The notes beneath the pieces were generated by a model that saw nothing but the letters and a program-made list of their open reading frames with translations, had not been told where the DNA came from and searched no databases. A stretch of DNA of 64,000 bases from Mikania micrantha (lineage: Eukaryota; Streptophyta; Magnoliopsida; Asterales; Asteraceae). This document shows, one piece after another, positions 33,461 to 46,613 of this stretch. Location: the NCBI GenBank assembly GCA_009363875.1, contig CM018683.1:36539753-36603752 (forward strand), given 5' to 3'. The position numbers and the translations under genes were made by a program. Positions within the stretch are counted from its first letter, which is position 1. Each line of letters starts with the position of its first letter.

Positions 33461-35162
33461 TAATGTGAGTGTCACAATTATTTCAATTATATGCAGGTAT
33501 TTATGGTGGTTGATTAGCTGGGAGCTTGAGTCTTGAATTCCATGGGATGGAAGACAAGACAAATAGAAGAAATGTTCTTTTATTCTTTCATTTTTCTTGA
33601 TTGTTTAAATTGTTTAAAACAATTATGAATATTTTGACATTCTTAGTTTGACTAAGAATATTGCTTCTAGTATTATTTATGCATTTATTGATTAATTATA
33701 TTTATGCTTGATAAATTGTTTAGATAGCATAATTAATAATGATTATTGATAATGCAAAATGGATTCTATATGATAGAATCAATAAGAAAGACAATACTCA
33801 TTATTCGTATTAATAGAATAATTTAAAGTGTTTAAATATTATAATTAGACAAGATTAACCTTTAAAGCAAGATGTAATACATGAATCTCTAAGCAATTGA
33901 AAATGAAATTCATTGTTACAAGAGTTTGATGATTACATAACATGCTTAAGGAAGGTTAAAATATTATGATCTTTTATATGCAATTCTTTTGCATAAAATG
34001 TCTAAAGATTAAATATGAATATTTCATAAGGTTTGAACCTAATGAAATCTTTGAAAGAGTTCAAAGAAGATGTCAATAAATGAAGATCTAAAAGCAAGAA
34101 TAGTTATATATGAGATATAACCGAAGGTTACCAAATTAATGGATGAAATGTGAAACTGTTTCACAACCAAGTACACAATAATGTAGGTAATTTGATAAAT
34201 ACCAATACATAATGTGTCCTTCTCTTGAATATGATCCAATAAATGAATATCCCAATGAACTTATAATATGAATTACTACACTAGCTTAATTACAGGTAAA
34301 TATAAAAAGTTATAACTGCATAAATTCTTATTTGGGGTTTGAGGATTTAACAAAGAGTTGTTAACCATTTATTTAAAAATTGAATCCTTGTTAATGATAA
34401 AGATAGTTATCATAAATCCCTAAAATGGAATAGATAGAATTTTCATCAATTGCTTCCTAACGCAAGGAACTATATGGTTGAAAATTAGACATGGCAAATT
34501 GAAAGAGTTCAATTCTGCAAAGATATGATACATATGTTTCAATCAACACAAAGTCTTTGAATAGATCTTAAATGAGTTTAAGAACCAGTTGTTACACATG
34601 ACGTCTGCAGAAGCTCATGGGATCACAGTAAACCCAAAACTTGCAAAAGTGTAATTGTTGATTGATAAATATAATATATGGTTTGGAAATATAATATATG
34701 GTTTGGAACCATAAACACTAAAGATGCAATAAAACAAGGCAAGAAACTTGCTTAACAAATTTAGATGTTGTGTAGTTGAAATTAGAGAATTCCAATGACA
34801 AGATCAACATGGATATATAAGGATACTACAAATTCTGTAAGCAAGAGTTGTTTGACAGACAAGTAGTTAAAATTTCAAAACTGAATTACCATAAGAACAC
34901 CTTAACTGAGTATTCTTATACGTAATTAGAAAGTTTTGAAATCCCAATATGGCAAACTTGTTATATTGAATCCATGGCTGATAAAAGCATCTCAAGTGGG
35001 AAATCTATGTTCTGGTATGAAACTAAGGTGTTAGTTTTACCTAAAAGACTAAGATGTTCTACATATATACATGTCAAGGCTAGTGGGAGCGTAGTAAATT
35101 CTAATGACAACATTATGTAAGTATGTACATGACATACTAATTATAGAAAGGAGTTTCTATAA
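33461..35162 (+). other. Worn pol region of element J, left of the nested Athila
   Basis: AT-rich with no long frame. Scraps such as FKNQLLHMTSAEAHGITVNP (about 34570-34630) resemble the copia integrase segment that normally reads F...L...GI..... This suggests decayed integrase. Nothing else is identifiable. The stretch ends with TAAAG (35163-35167), the target duplication of the nested Athila element. Confidence 0.45.
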
Positions 35163-35167
35163 TAAAG

Positions 35168-37156
35168 TGATGTGTCGTTATTTACACATCGTTTTAGTAT
35201 TTATTTTATAGGATTTTATTTTATTTTAATAGATTTTTATTTAGTTTTATTAGATTTTAATTAATTTTTACTTATTTTTTATTTTTAATGTTACTTGTGT
35301 AGGTTCGTGAGAATAAACGTTCGTAATTGCGAAGAAAACCGAAGCTCGGAATAAATTTTATGAAGTATGGAGGTTAAAATATAATTTTCACAAGTTCCGG
35401 GGTGAAAAATTACATTTCGGGACGTTTCGGAGCTTAAAAATGAATTTCGGGAAGTTTAGGGGATATTATGTACATTCTGGAACTTGGTGGGCGCCTGGGA
35501 CACGTGGCAGAAGCAGATTGCGCCACATCAGCCCTAGAATCCTTCTTTGACCTGCGTTGACTACCCGGATGGAGCTCCTAACCCTCGCCCAACCCATATA
35601 CACACACATAGCAGTCCGCGTCCCAACCCGGTCTCCCGACCCGCATGCGACCCACTCCCTCTCACAATTGACCCACGCGTGACCCATCCGGGCGAACCGT
35701 TGACCCGCGTGCCCAGCTGCCTCGTTGACCGGCCTGTGTGGCCCTTTGACCGGCCCATTGGACCCTCTTGTGACCCTTTTTGAGCCTTCTGAACCGGCTA
35801 ATGACCCCAGTAGCGAACCTTTGTTTATTTTCACCTATTTAAACCATTTAAAACCCTAATTCGCGTTTTTATCACCCCTAGAGGGCTGAATACGAAGGAA
35901 AAACATATTTTTGAAGATTTTGGAGCTTTGGGATCGATTCGGACGTTCGGGGGAGGCTCAGATCGCGTATACAAGTGCTCGGAACGCGTTTTCGGGTTTG
36001 TTTATGCATGGTAGTTGTTCTTTTCCATTTGTTCTTGAATTTTCTACCATGTTTAGATCTGATTTCATGTTTATGAATGTTTGGATGATGATTCTAGGCT
36101 AGATCTTTAATTCTACCTAGATTACGGATGATTATTGGATGATTTTTCGGTTTTTCGGGTTTGTTTGATTGAATGAATCTTTGCTTTTGATTTGAATCTG
36201 ATTTTGAATGATTGTGAATGTTCTTAGACTATTGTGAATGATCTGATTACATGTTTAAACTATTTTGTGAATAAAATTCGAATCGGTTTTTATAAAAACT
36301 CGATTTTCACATGATTTTGGGCTAAAAACTTCTTTTTAACCTAATTGTGATTTGACTAATCTTAGTAAATCATAAGAATTTCATATAATCAGATTGTAAT
36401 CAGTGGGATAGACCACCTTAAAGACTAATCAAGTAATAAGGTGTTGGGATATCGTGGTTTAAACGGGTTTTCGGTTAATTTGCATGATCATTGGATTATT
36501 TGTTGATTGTTTATGCCATGTGTTTCAAATTCATAATTAATCTAAGTTAGATTGATTTATTTGTACTTTGGTACATTGTGGTTGTTGAGATTGACCTAAT
36601 TATTCAACCATAGAAATCTTTAGCATTGCTAGTTTGGAGAGACCGACTCGGTAATCCATAATTACACCCCGGTAAGCTTTACACAATCAGTAGGATCTTT
36701 CTAAGTGTTGGATTGTCTGACCATGAGATCTAGCATTCCTTAAGTTCCTGAAAAGGTTGTATCATTAGATCCGGTAGCATTTATTCAAGCATTCCCGATA
36801 ACTGTTAGATTCCTTTAGGATTCCTAGTCTAGGTAGAATCTCCTTCGTATTTGGTTTTCTAGTTCTTGCGGTGTTAAGTTGAATTATTTAGTTTTCTTAG
36901 TTTCTTTAATTGTCTAAAGCCATTTTCGTAAAACCAATTTCGCTTTCTAAATTTAGTAAGTTTCTCATTTTGTTAGGTTTACAGTTAGGGTTTATTAGCC
37001 GATTCCGTGTCCTTAGGTTCGATATCCGGACTTTCCTTAGCTATACTTCATACGTCAGGTACACTTGCCTGTAGTGTGTAGTTCGGTTTAGGTGATTTCG
37101 ATTTATTACTCGATAGTGTTGAACTAAGATTTCTATATATATAAACCGACACATCA
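35168..37156 (+). mobile_element. 5' LTR of the complete Athila element
   Basis: TGATGTGTCG to CGACACATCA. The first 23 bases form a hairpin (GATGTGT/ACACATC). A TTGACC cluster at 35545-35765 precedes a TATA-like TATTTAAA (35836-35843), then a leader with a pyrimidine-rich end. Reading frames in it (35466-36102) are shared with the 3' LTR and are not genes. Confidence 0.92.
35545..35765 (+). promoter_or_regulatory. Cluster of six TTGAC(C/T) W-box sequences upstream of TATA in the Athila LTR
   Basis: TTGAC followed by C or T occurs six times, all on the plus strand: near 35546, 35557, 35668, 35700, 35723 and 35746. All six are also kept in the 3' LTR (45001-45200). TTGAC(C/T) is the W-box core bound by WRKY factors. 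The last copy lies about 90 bases before TATTTAAA. Binding is inferred from the motif only. Confidence 0.6.
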
Positions 37157-37162
37157 AGTTTT

Positions 37163-37180
37163 TGGCGCCGTTGCCGGGGA
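37163..37180 (+). promoter_or_regulatory. tRNA-Asp primer binding site of the complete Athila element
   Basis: TGGCGCCGTTGCCGGGGA matches the 3' end of plant tRNA-Asp (complement) over 18 bases. It lies six bases past the LTR end. Confidence 0.92.
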
Positions 37181-37593
37181 CACGATAATCCTTAGATTTA
37201 CTTTAGCTGTAGACCTAGCCTTCCTTTTTAGTTTCGTAGTTTCGTGGTAAGTTTCTTTTAGTAGGTACCTTCCATATTTAGTAACTTTCTATTTTTAGAA
37301 ACTTTCCATTTTTAGTAAGTATCTGTTTTTAGTTGTTTTACGTCTTTTCGGGACTTGCCATTTTATAGCAGCTGCTATTTTTGGCAGGTTTCTATTTTTA
37401 GTAAGTTTTTGTTTATAGGATTCCTTTTAGATTTCCTTTTTAGTTAGTAGGTTTCTCTTTTGAGTTTTACTTCTGCTTGGTGATTGTTTCTTATTTAGGT
37501 TAGTGATTTATTAGACTGTAAGTAATTATTTAGGTTAATTTTATTAAGTAATCATATTTCTTTTCTTTTTCTTTTCTTGTATTTTTACAGTGC

Positions 37594-40500
37594 ATGCACC
37601 GCAGTAGACGGACTGAGTCACCAGAGTACGTTCCTTTTGCTGAGCCAGAGAGAGTTTCACTCGAGGTTACGATCTCACCTTCTTTTTCACAGCACACACA
37701 ACACTGCTATAGGAGATATGGCTGCACCTGTTAGGAGGACCGTTCCTGATTATGCCAAGCCGACTGCTGCTGGCAATCGTTCTTCCATCACTCGACCAGT
37801 TGTCGCTGAGGACAACTGGCATATCCCAACTCAAATCATCAATCTGATCATTCACTCATCCAAATTTCATGGATTGCCCGAGGAGGACCCCAATGCTCAT
37901 CTGGGTCAGTTCCTTCGTATGTGTGACACCTTTAAGATCAAAGGTGTTTCTGATGATGCAGTCTTTCTGTGTCTCTTTCCATTTTCTCTTGAGGACAAGG
38001 CCATCACTTGGCTTGAGTCCCTTCCATCAGGATCGATCACTACTTGGGATGAGATGCAGTAACTGTTTCTGACCAAGTATTTCCCACCTGCCAAAACTGC
38101 ACGACTTAGGAGTTTGATTCATTCATTTCAGCAGGAGGAGGGAGAGAGTTTCTTTGCTACTTGGGAGAGGTTTAAAGAGATGTTGAATAGGTGTCCACAT
38201 CATGGGCTTGAGGATTGGGCATTGGTTGAGAAGTTTTATAATGGAGTTACTTTTTCAACTAGGCATACACTCGACTCCACTGCTAGGGGTAACTTGCTTA
38301 CCAATATGACCCCCGATGAGTGCCTGAAGTTGTTTGAGAACATGGCTATGAGTAGCTATCAATATCCCACCAGGGGAAAATCCACTGCCACTCAGAAAAC
38401 TGGAGTCTTGCATGTTGATTCGAACACTGCTTTAACAGCCCAAGTTGAAGCACTGACCAAACTAGTCAAAGACATGAAAGTGAAGAACAATGCAAGGTGT
38501 GAAGTGTGTAGGGGAGGACATGAGACCATTCATTGTCCTCAGATGACTGATGAATCTCAGGAGCAGGTTGACTATGTGGGAAATCCTAACCGAGGACCTG
38601 GAAATGCCTTTGGCAATTCCTATAACTCGGGAGGGAGGAACCAACCAGGTTTCACCTGGAAGAGTGGTAACCCGCCTAGGTTTAACTCTAGACCTCCAAT
38701 GCAGAATCTGTTTAGAGAACCAGGTCAAAGCAGTGGTGGTTATGGGGAGAAGAAGTCCACTTTGGAGGAGATGATGCAACAACAGGCCCAGCTATTGACT
38801 CAATTCATTATTGAGAGTAAGGCTCAACACAAGAAGCATGACACTATGATTAAAAGTCAAGGGGAAGCATTGCATAATCTTGAGAGGCAAGTAAGTCAGA
38901 TTGCTAGTCAGTTGGGTGAGAGACAGTCAGGTTCTCTACTTAGTAAAACAGAAGAGAACCCGAGAGGGTATGCTAAAGCAATCACTACGAGAAGTGGAAG
39001 GAGTACGGGGACTGAGAAACCGGTTGTTGAATCGGTTGAGGATGAGGAAGTTATGGATGAGGAGATAGAGATGGAGGCTCCAGGAGAGGTGCAACCCACT
39101 AGGCTAGTCCCAGCAAGTACAGCACAACCTGAGAAGACTCCCGAGAAGAAGAAGGATCCGGAGATTGACCTTTCCAAGATACCATACCCTGCGAGAGTCC
39201 TTCAACAGAAATATGAGAAGGAGTATGGGAGATTTCTTGAGTTGTTCAAGTAGCTTAAGGTAAATATCTCATTTGTTGAGGCACTTCAGCATATGCCTAA
39301 GTATGCGAAGTTTTTGAAGGATCTGTTGACAAACAAGAGGAAGATGGAGGAGTTGTCAACTGTTACACTGAGTGAGAAATGTTCTGCAGTTGTTCAGAAC
39401 AAGCTGCCACAGAAGAAGACTGATCCGGGTAGTTTCACTATCCCGTGCACATTAGGCAGCTCATCTGTTAGCTATGCTTTAGCGGACCTTGGGGCGAGCA
39501 TAAATTTGATGCCTTATTCATTTTTGCTAAATTAGACTTAGGCGAGCCTGAGCCCACCTGCATGACCATCCAGCTGGCTGACAGATCAGTTAAGTATGCC
39601 AGGGGCATTGTGGAGAATTTGTTAGTAAAGATAGATAAGTTTGTGTTCCCTGTGGATTTTGTGATTCTAGATATGGAGGAGGATGAGAAAGTTCCACTGA
39701 TCTTAGGCCGTCCATTCTTAGCTACCGCTAAGACATTGATTGATGTCTGTGATGGTAAGCTTACTCTTCGAGTTGCAGACGAGACAATGACTTTCGAGAT
39801 CCGTAGATCTTTGCAGCATACAGAGAGCCAGGACGATACCTTGTACTTCATTGACACGGTCATGTCACACATGGATCGTTGCTTGAGTGAGATTATGGTA
39901 GGTGATCTTGAGATTGTTGAGGATAGTGAGGTAGGGATGTCTGTTCATTCCAGTGAGCAACATCCGGATATTTTGATTGATGAGATCCCGATCTCTCAAG
40001 AGGTGTGTGAGGTTTTAGACATAGCAGAGCCAGCTGATAAGCCGTCTGTCGAGGCACCCCCGTCCTTGGAGCTTAAAGAACTGCCATCTCACCTTGAGTA
40101 TGCATTTTTGGACGAGGATTCCCGATTACCCGTCATTATTGCTGCTGAATTGACGGAGGAGGAGAAGAAGAGGTTGATTGAGGTGTTGAAGGCACATAAA
40201 CAGGCAATTGCGTGGAAGCTGATGGACATTAAGGGTATTAACCCTTCCTTTTGCACGCATAGGATTCTTATGGAGGATGAATTTAAGCCTGTTGTGCAGA
40301 GCCAGAGGAGACTGAACCCGAACATGCAGGAGGTTGTAAAGAAAGAGGTGCTTAAGTTGTTAGATGCTGGTCTGATTTACCCGATCTCAGACTCTGCATG
40401 GGTCTGTCCGATTCAGGTTGTCCCCAAGAAAGGGGGGATGACAGTGGTGACTAATGAGAAGAATGAGTTGATTCCGACAAGGACAGTCACAGGTTGAGTT

Positions 40501-42974
40501 TGTATTGACTACAGGAAGTTGAATGATGCCACGAGGAAAGATCACTTTCCCCTACCCTTTATCGATCAGATGTTGGAGCGTCTGTCAGGGCAACAGTTCT
40601 ACTGTTTCCTTGATGGATTTTCTGGTTATTTTCAGATCCCCATTTCTGTAGAGGATCAAGAAAAGACCACGTTTACATGCCCTTATGGCACTTTCGCTTA
40701 TCGCCGCATGCCATTTGGATTGTGTAACGCTCCAGCCACTTTTCAGCGATGTATGGTGGCGATATTCCATGATATGATTGAGGACTCCATGGAGGTGTTC
40801 ATGGATGATTTTTCTGTGTTTGGGAGTTCCTTTGATCACTGCCTGAGGAACTTGGATAGGATGTTGGCACGTTGTGTTGAGACGAACTTGATGCTGAATT
40901 GGGAGAAATGCCATTTTATGGTAAAAGAGGGGATAGTGCCAGGGCATAAGATTTCACGGGCTGGGATAGAGGTTGATAAGGCTAAGATAGAGACCATCAG
41001 CAAACTTCCACCACCCACCAACGTGAAATCCATTAGAAGCTTTTTAGGCCACGCTGGCTTCTACCGGCGGTTCATTAAAGATTTTTTCAAAATTTCTAGG
41101 CCTATGACTCAGCTTCTGGAGAAGGATGCCCCATTTGTGTTTTCTGAGGAGTGTTTGAGGGCGTTTGAACTACTAAAGGAGAAGTTAGTAAATGCCCCGA
41201 TTTTGATTGCCCTCGATTGGAGCTCGCCTTTCGAGCTTATGTGTGACGCGAGCGATTTCGCGGTTGGGGCGGTTTTGGGGCAGAGAAGACACAAGCACTT
41301 CCATCCCATCTACTATGCAAGTAAGACCTTGAACGACGCACAGGAGCATTACACGACTACTGAGAAAGAGCTCCTTGCGGTGGTCTTCGCATTCGACAAA
41401 TTCAGATCTTACCTCGTGCTTTCCAAGACAATTGTATACACCGATCACGCGGCATTGAGGTCCTTGTTTAATAAGAAAGATGCGAAACCGCGCTTGATTC
41501 GATGGATTCTGTTGCTTCAGGAGTTTGATATTGAGATACGGGACAAGAAGGGCGCAGAGAATGTGGCCGCACATCATTTGTCGAGACTTGAGAATCCCGA
41601 GCGAGAGGAGATGCAGGATATGGCCATCGGGGATACCTTTCCTCATGAATTTTTGATGGTAGTAAAGGTCGAGCAATAGGGGTTGCCATGGTTTGCTGAC
41701 TTTGCGAATTATTTGGCTGATGGTGTGTTACTGAAGGGGATGACTCACCAGCAAAAGAAGTTCTTTGCTGATGTGAAGCACTACTTGTGGGATGACCCAT
41801 ATTTGTTTAGAGTTGGAGCGGATCAGGTGATTCGACGTTGTGTGCATGGAGCTGAGGCAGCCAAAATACTGAGGCATTGCCACGAGGGACCGACCGGAGG
41901 ACACCATGGAGCGACACTGACAGCGAAGAAGGTTTTTGACTCTGGTTTCTTCTGGCCGATGATATATAAGGATGCATATGTGTTTGTGAAGAGTTGTGAC
42001 AGTTGCCAAAGAGTTGGCAACATCTCATCCCGTAATGAGATGCCCCAGACATCCATTCAGGTCTGTGAGATTTTTGATTTATGGGGTATCGATTTCATGG
42101 GACCGTTCCCGATGTCTCGAGGAACCGTTACATCCTGGTTGTTGTTGACTATGTATTTAAGTGGGTAGAGGCCCAAACTTGCCCCACGAACGATGCCCGG
42201 GTTGTAGTGAGATTTCTGAAGAAGTTATTTGCACGCTTTGGTACTCCTAAAGCCTTGATTAGTGATAGAGGCTCCCACTTCTGCAATAAGCAGATGGAGA
42301 AAGCCTTGCAGCGATATGGGGTGACCCATCGTTTAGCTACGGCTTATCATCCACAGACGAGTGGGCAGGTTGAAGTTAGTAATCGGGGTATCAGGCGTAT
42401 TTTGGAGAAGAATGTGAGTTGGAATAGGCTAGACTGGGCTGATAAGTTAGATGACGCACTTTGGGCTTTTCGCACTGCTTATAAGACACCGACCGGTTCT
42501 ACACTGTTTCGAATGATATATGGTAAAGCCTGTCATCTACCAGTTGAGATGGAGCATAGAGCTTACTGGGCACTGAAGACGATAAACCTAGACATGGCTA
42601 CTGCGAAAGATTTGAGGTTTCATCAGTTACACGAGTTGGAAGAGTTGCGCGATCATGCATACGAGCATTCTCACGGCTACAAGGCACGCACGAAGGCGTT
42701 GCACGATAGGAAGTTGAGAGGTGATAAAGACTTTAAGTGTGGGGATGCGGTGTTGTTATACAACTCGCGACTGAGATTGTTCCCGGGTAAGTTGAAATCC
42801 CGATGGTCTGGACCGTATAAGGTGAAGGAAGTGTTCCCGTATGGCATAGTCGAGATTGAAGATAAGGATGGGGCAGCGTTTAAGGTAAACGGGCATCGGT
42901 TGAAGCACTACATCAGTGGCCCGTTTGAGAAGAAAGTGGTTGAGGATGTCTATCTCGACCGACCGACAAAGTGA
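37594..42974 (+). pseudogene. gag-pol: Athila gag-pol, complete element
   Basis: The ATG at 37594 matches the context of the A start but shifts frame before 37718. Gag domain: 37800-38370 (FHGLPEEDPNAHLGQFLR, LFPFSLEDKAITWLES, DWALVEKFYNGV). Zinc-knuckle-like CEVCRGGHETIHC: about 38500. Protease: ALADLGASINLMPYS at about 39477. RT: 40250-41000 with FLDGFSGYFQIPI, MPFGLCNAPATFQ and the catalytic FMDDFSVFG. RNase H: 41225-41580 (LMCDASDFAVGAVLGQ, TTEKELLAVVFAFDKFRSYL, YTDHAALRSL). Integrase: zinc finger HCHEGPTGGHHGAT...CDSCQR (41875-42010), core WGIDFMGPF, SDRGSHFCN and HPQTSGQVEVSNRG. Breaks: stops at 38060, 39251, 40495 and 41677; frame changes before 37718, near 39525 and near 42120. All catalytic motifs remain readable, but the gene cannot give a full polyprotein. 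Confidence 0.93.
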
Positions 42975-44619
42975 TTGTGGGTCCGAGTCTGGCTGAAGAC
43001 TCGTTAATAAACCAAGCGCTTTCGGGAGGCAACCCACATTTATGTACAGTTTCGTTCTTGGTTTTTATTTATTATTTTGCATTTTTAGTTGCTTTATTTT
43101 ATGTTTGTATGTGTGCTAACCTGATTGTCAAGCCATGTAGTCACGCATGAGCATTTGTTACAGGATCCCAGGTACTGTCATGGTTGGTTCACTTTAGTTG
43201 GATCTCAGCAGGTCACTATGGAGCTTACGCGGTTGCATGGATTGCTTGTCAGGGAAGTACCACTTTCTCTTTCTTGTTACTGTCGTTTATTAGTTTATTT
43301 TTATTTCAATTTTAGTTTTTCCCTATTTCTAGACACATTAGGGACAATGTGTGTTTCAAGTGTGGGGATGGGGAAATTCCTTTTTTGATGTCTCTCTTTT
43401 GAGTCTTGTCTTTTTAGAAAAAAAATTAAAAAATTAAAAATTTTGAAAATACAAAAAATAAAATAAAGCTTGAACTTTTGTAAGTCCTGGTTACCTTTTG
43501 CTATTGCTTAACATGTCTATTTCATTGTAAATCGTTAACAAAAGGCGAGTCGGCATGGGTTATTGAGTTGTTTATACGGTTAATATTTATGTTGCGTGAT
43601 AAAGCTTTCCCAATTGGGCTTGTTTTCAAAATTTATGGGTTTGGGATTCTTAAGATAGTGAAACTTGTTTGATAGGTTAAAACTGTTTATGTTCATATCG
43701 GTAACCCTATTCCACACGTTTCCTGTGAGATTTTGAGCCTTAACAGTCTTTATTCAATCACTGATTCGTTTGTGTGTGATTTGACCTACCTGTTGCATTG
43801 CTTTAGAACTTGTGCTTGTATACAATTTGAGAATTTGATTGAGATTTGACACAGAGATGATTAAGGCATTAGGTTCACCCATTTCTTAGCCTTTCCTATT
43901 TCTTTTGTTTGAAACCCTTAAATACACCAATTAGACACCCTGTTGAGCCTAAACCCTTTTCATTTGATCACCCAGTTTAATTTCAAGACATCTGGTTAGT
44001 TAGACAGTTACGTGTTTATGTTGATTAATTCTAGTGAAAAAAAATGAAAAAAAAAGAGTGAAATATGTGAATAAAAGGTCAAAAAAGGACCAAGTGTTGG
44101 TAGTTTGTTTCGTTTAAATGCTTGTTTGTGAATAAAGTCGACTACTGGATTTTTCTTTTGTGTTCTAGCCACTTTAAAACATACATTACCTACCCTTAGC
44201 CTAAGCCTACCTTTGAAAGTCCTTTTGATCTGTGTTAGTCTTGATATTAGGTGAAGAATTGATTATAGCACAAGCTTATGTTAGCATTGTTGCAGTGTTA
44301 GGTTATGAGAGTTCACTTGCAAAAATTCATATATTTAACCGAGTGTCGAGTGACAATTCTGAGGGTGCGAACGTAAATGGTTGAATACTTGACACATAGG
44401 TGAATCTTGATCAGGATATCGCATGTTTTTAAAATTGCTTCATTGATGTCTGATTGGGTTGTAAATCTATTGACCGTTGTAAGTCTTGCGATTGATTGTG
44501 TAATTAACTCTTAAACTCATGCTCGGTTTTGCTTGATGTGAAATGTTTATGAATTAGGTTTTGTTTTGCATTGTTTTAGGTTTGCTTAGGGACAAGCAAA
44601 GTTCAAGTGTGGGGATGTT
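42975..44619 (+). other. Post-pol spacer of the Athila element with internal and terminal polypurine tracts
   Basis: No ORF of interest; the env-like gene of other Athila members is absent. Two related purine tracts occur. The internal one at 43341-43373 contains 'ttcaagtgtggggatg' after 'gggacaa'. The terminal one at 44589-44617 contains the same 16 bases after 'gggacaa', two bases before the 3' LTR. Poly(A)-like runs lie at 43415-43470 and 44035-44060. Element H has the same paired arrangement. Confidence 0.7.
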
Positions 44620-46608
44620 TGATGTGTCGTTATTTACACATCGTTTTAGTATTTGTTTTATAGGATTTTATCTTATTTTAATAGATTTTTATTTAGTTTT
44701 TATTAGATTTTAATTAATTTTTACTTATTTTTTATTTTTAATGTTACTTGTGTAGGTTCGTGAGAATAAACGTTCGTAATTGCGAAGAAAACCGAAGCCC
44801 GGAATAAATTTTATGAAGTATGGAGGTTAAAATATAATTTTCACAAGTTCCAGGGTGAAAAAATTACATTTCAGGACGTTTCGGAGCTTAAAAATGAATT
44901 TCGGGAAGTTCAGGCGGTATTGTGTACATTCTGGAACTTGGTGGGCGCCTGGGACACTTGGCAGAAGCAGATTGCGCCACATCAGCCCTAGAATCCTTCT
45001 TTGACCCGCGTTGACTACCCGGATGGAGCTCCTGACCCGTGCCCAACCCATATACACACACATAGCAGTCCGCGTCCCAACTTGGTCTCCAGACCTGCAT
45101 GCGACCCACTCCCTCTCACAATTGACCCGCGCGTGACCCATCTGGGCGATCCGTTGACCCGCGTGCCCAGCTGCCTCGTTGACCGGCCTGTGTGGCCCTT
45201 TGACCGGCCCATTGGACCCTCTTGTGACCCTTTTTGAGCCTTCTGAACCGGCTAATGACCCCAGTCGCGAACCTTTGCTTATTTTCACCTATTTAAGCCA
45301 TTTAAAACCCTAATTCGCGTTTTTATCACCCTAGAGGGCTGAATACGAAGCAAAAACATATTTTTGAAGATTTTGGAGCTTTGGGATCGATTCGGACGTT
45401 CAGGGGAGGCTCAGATCGCGTATACAAGTGCTCGGAACGCGTTTTCGGGTTTGTTTATGCATCGTAGTTGTTCTTTTCCATTTGTTCTTGAATTTTCTAC
45501 CATGTTTAGATCTGATTTCATGTTTATGAATGTTTGGATGATGATTCTAGGCTAGATCTTTAATTCTACCTAGATTACGGATGATTATTGGATGATTTTT
45601 CGGTTTTTCGGGTTTGTTTGATTGAATGAATCTTTGCTTTTGATTTGAATCTGATTGTGAATGATTGTGAATGTTCTTAGACTATTGTAAATGATCTAAT
45701 TACATATTTAAACTATTTCGTGAATAAAGTTCGAATTGGTTTCGATAAAAACTCGATTTTCACATGATTTTGGGCTAAAAACTTGTTTTTAACCTAATTG
45801 TGATTTGACTAATCTTAGTAAATCATAAGAATTTCATATAATCAGATTGTAATCAGTGGGATAGACCACCTTAAAGACTAATCAAGTAATAAGGTGTTGG
45901 GATATCGTGGTTTAAATGGGTTTTCGGGTAATTTGCATGATCATTGGATTATTTGTTGATTGTTAATGCCATGTGTTTCAAATTCATAATTAATCTAAGT
46001 TAGATTGATTCATTTGTACTTTGGTACGTTGTGGTTGTTGAGATTGACCTAATTATTCAACCATAGAAATCTTAAGCATTGCTAGTTTGGAGAGACCTAC
46101 TCGGTAATCCATCATTACACCCCTGTAAACTTTACACAATGAGTAGGATCTTTCTAAGTGTTGGATTGTCTGACCATGAGATCTAGCATTCCTTAAGTTC
46201 CTGAAAAGTTGTATCATTAGATCCGGTAGCATTCATTCAAGCATTCCTGATAACTGTTAGATTCCTTTAGGATTCCTAGTCTAGGTAGAATCTCCTTCGT
46301 ATTTGGTTTTCTAGTTCTTGCGGTGTTAAGTTGAATTATTTAGCTTTCTTAGCTTCTATAATTGTCTAAAGCCATTTTCGTAAAACCAATTTCGCTTTCT
46401 AAATTTAGTAAGTTTCTCATTTTGTTAGGTTTACAGTTAGGGTTTATTAGCCGATTCCGTGTCCTTAGGTTCGATATCCGGACTTTCCTTAGCTATACTT
46501 CATACATCAGGTACACTTGCCTGTAGTGTGTAGTTCGGTTTAGGTGATTTCGATTTATTACTCAATAATGTTGAACTAAGATTTCTATATATATAAACCG
46601 ACACATCA
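44620..46608 (+). mobile_element. 3' LTR of the complete Athila element
   Basis: Same length (1989 bp) and same ends as the 5' LTR, with compensating small indels and mostly transition differences. It is followed by the TAAAG target duplication at 46609-46613. Confidence 0.93.
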
Positions 46609-46613
46609 TAAAG

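Larger units (their letters stand above)
35168..46608 (+). mobile_element. Complete Athila-type gypsy element (11,441 bp) with TAAAG target duplication
   Basis: Two 1989 bp LTRs with a perfect 10 bp inverted terminus (TGATGTGTCG/CGACACATCA) bound the element. TAAAG lies on both sides (35163-35167 and 46609-46613). Primer site, gag, protease, RT, RNase H, integrase and a terminal polypurine tract occur in the Athila order. I count by eye about 55-60 differences between the LTRs, near 3 percent, so insertion is fairly recent although the coding region is already broken. No env-like ORF is present after pol. It is nested in copia element J. Confidence 0.93.

Noticed and set aside
35466..36102. 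Arg/Gly-rich and Pro-rich frames, repeated at 44827-45555
   Set aside because: Both copies lie in the LTRs of the same Athila element, on LTR sequence with W-boxes and a TATA.
38462..38782. Minus-strand frames opposite gag-pol (also 39468-39872 and 41185-41676)
   Set aside because: Shadows of the Athila coding strand, whose plus-strand product carries all the recognised domains.
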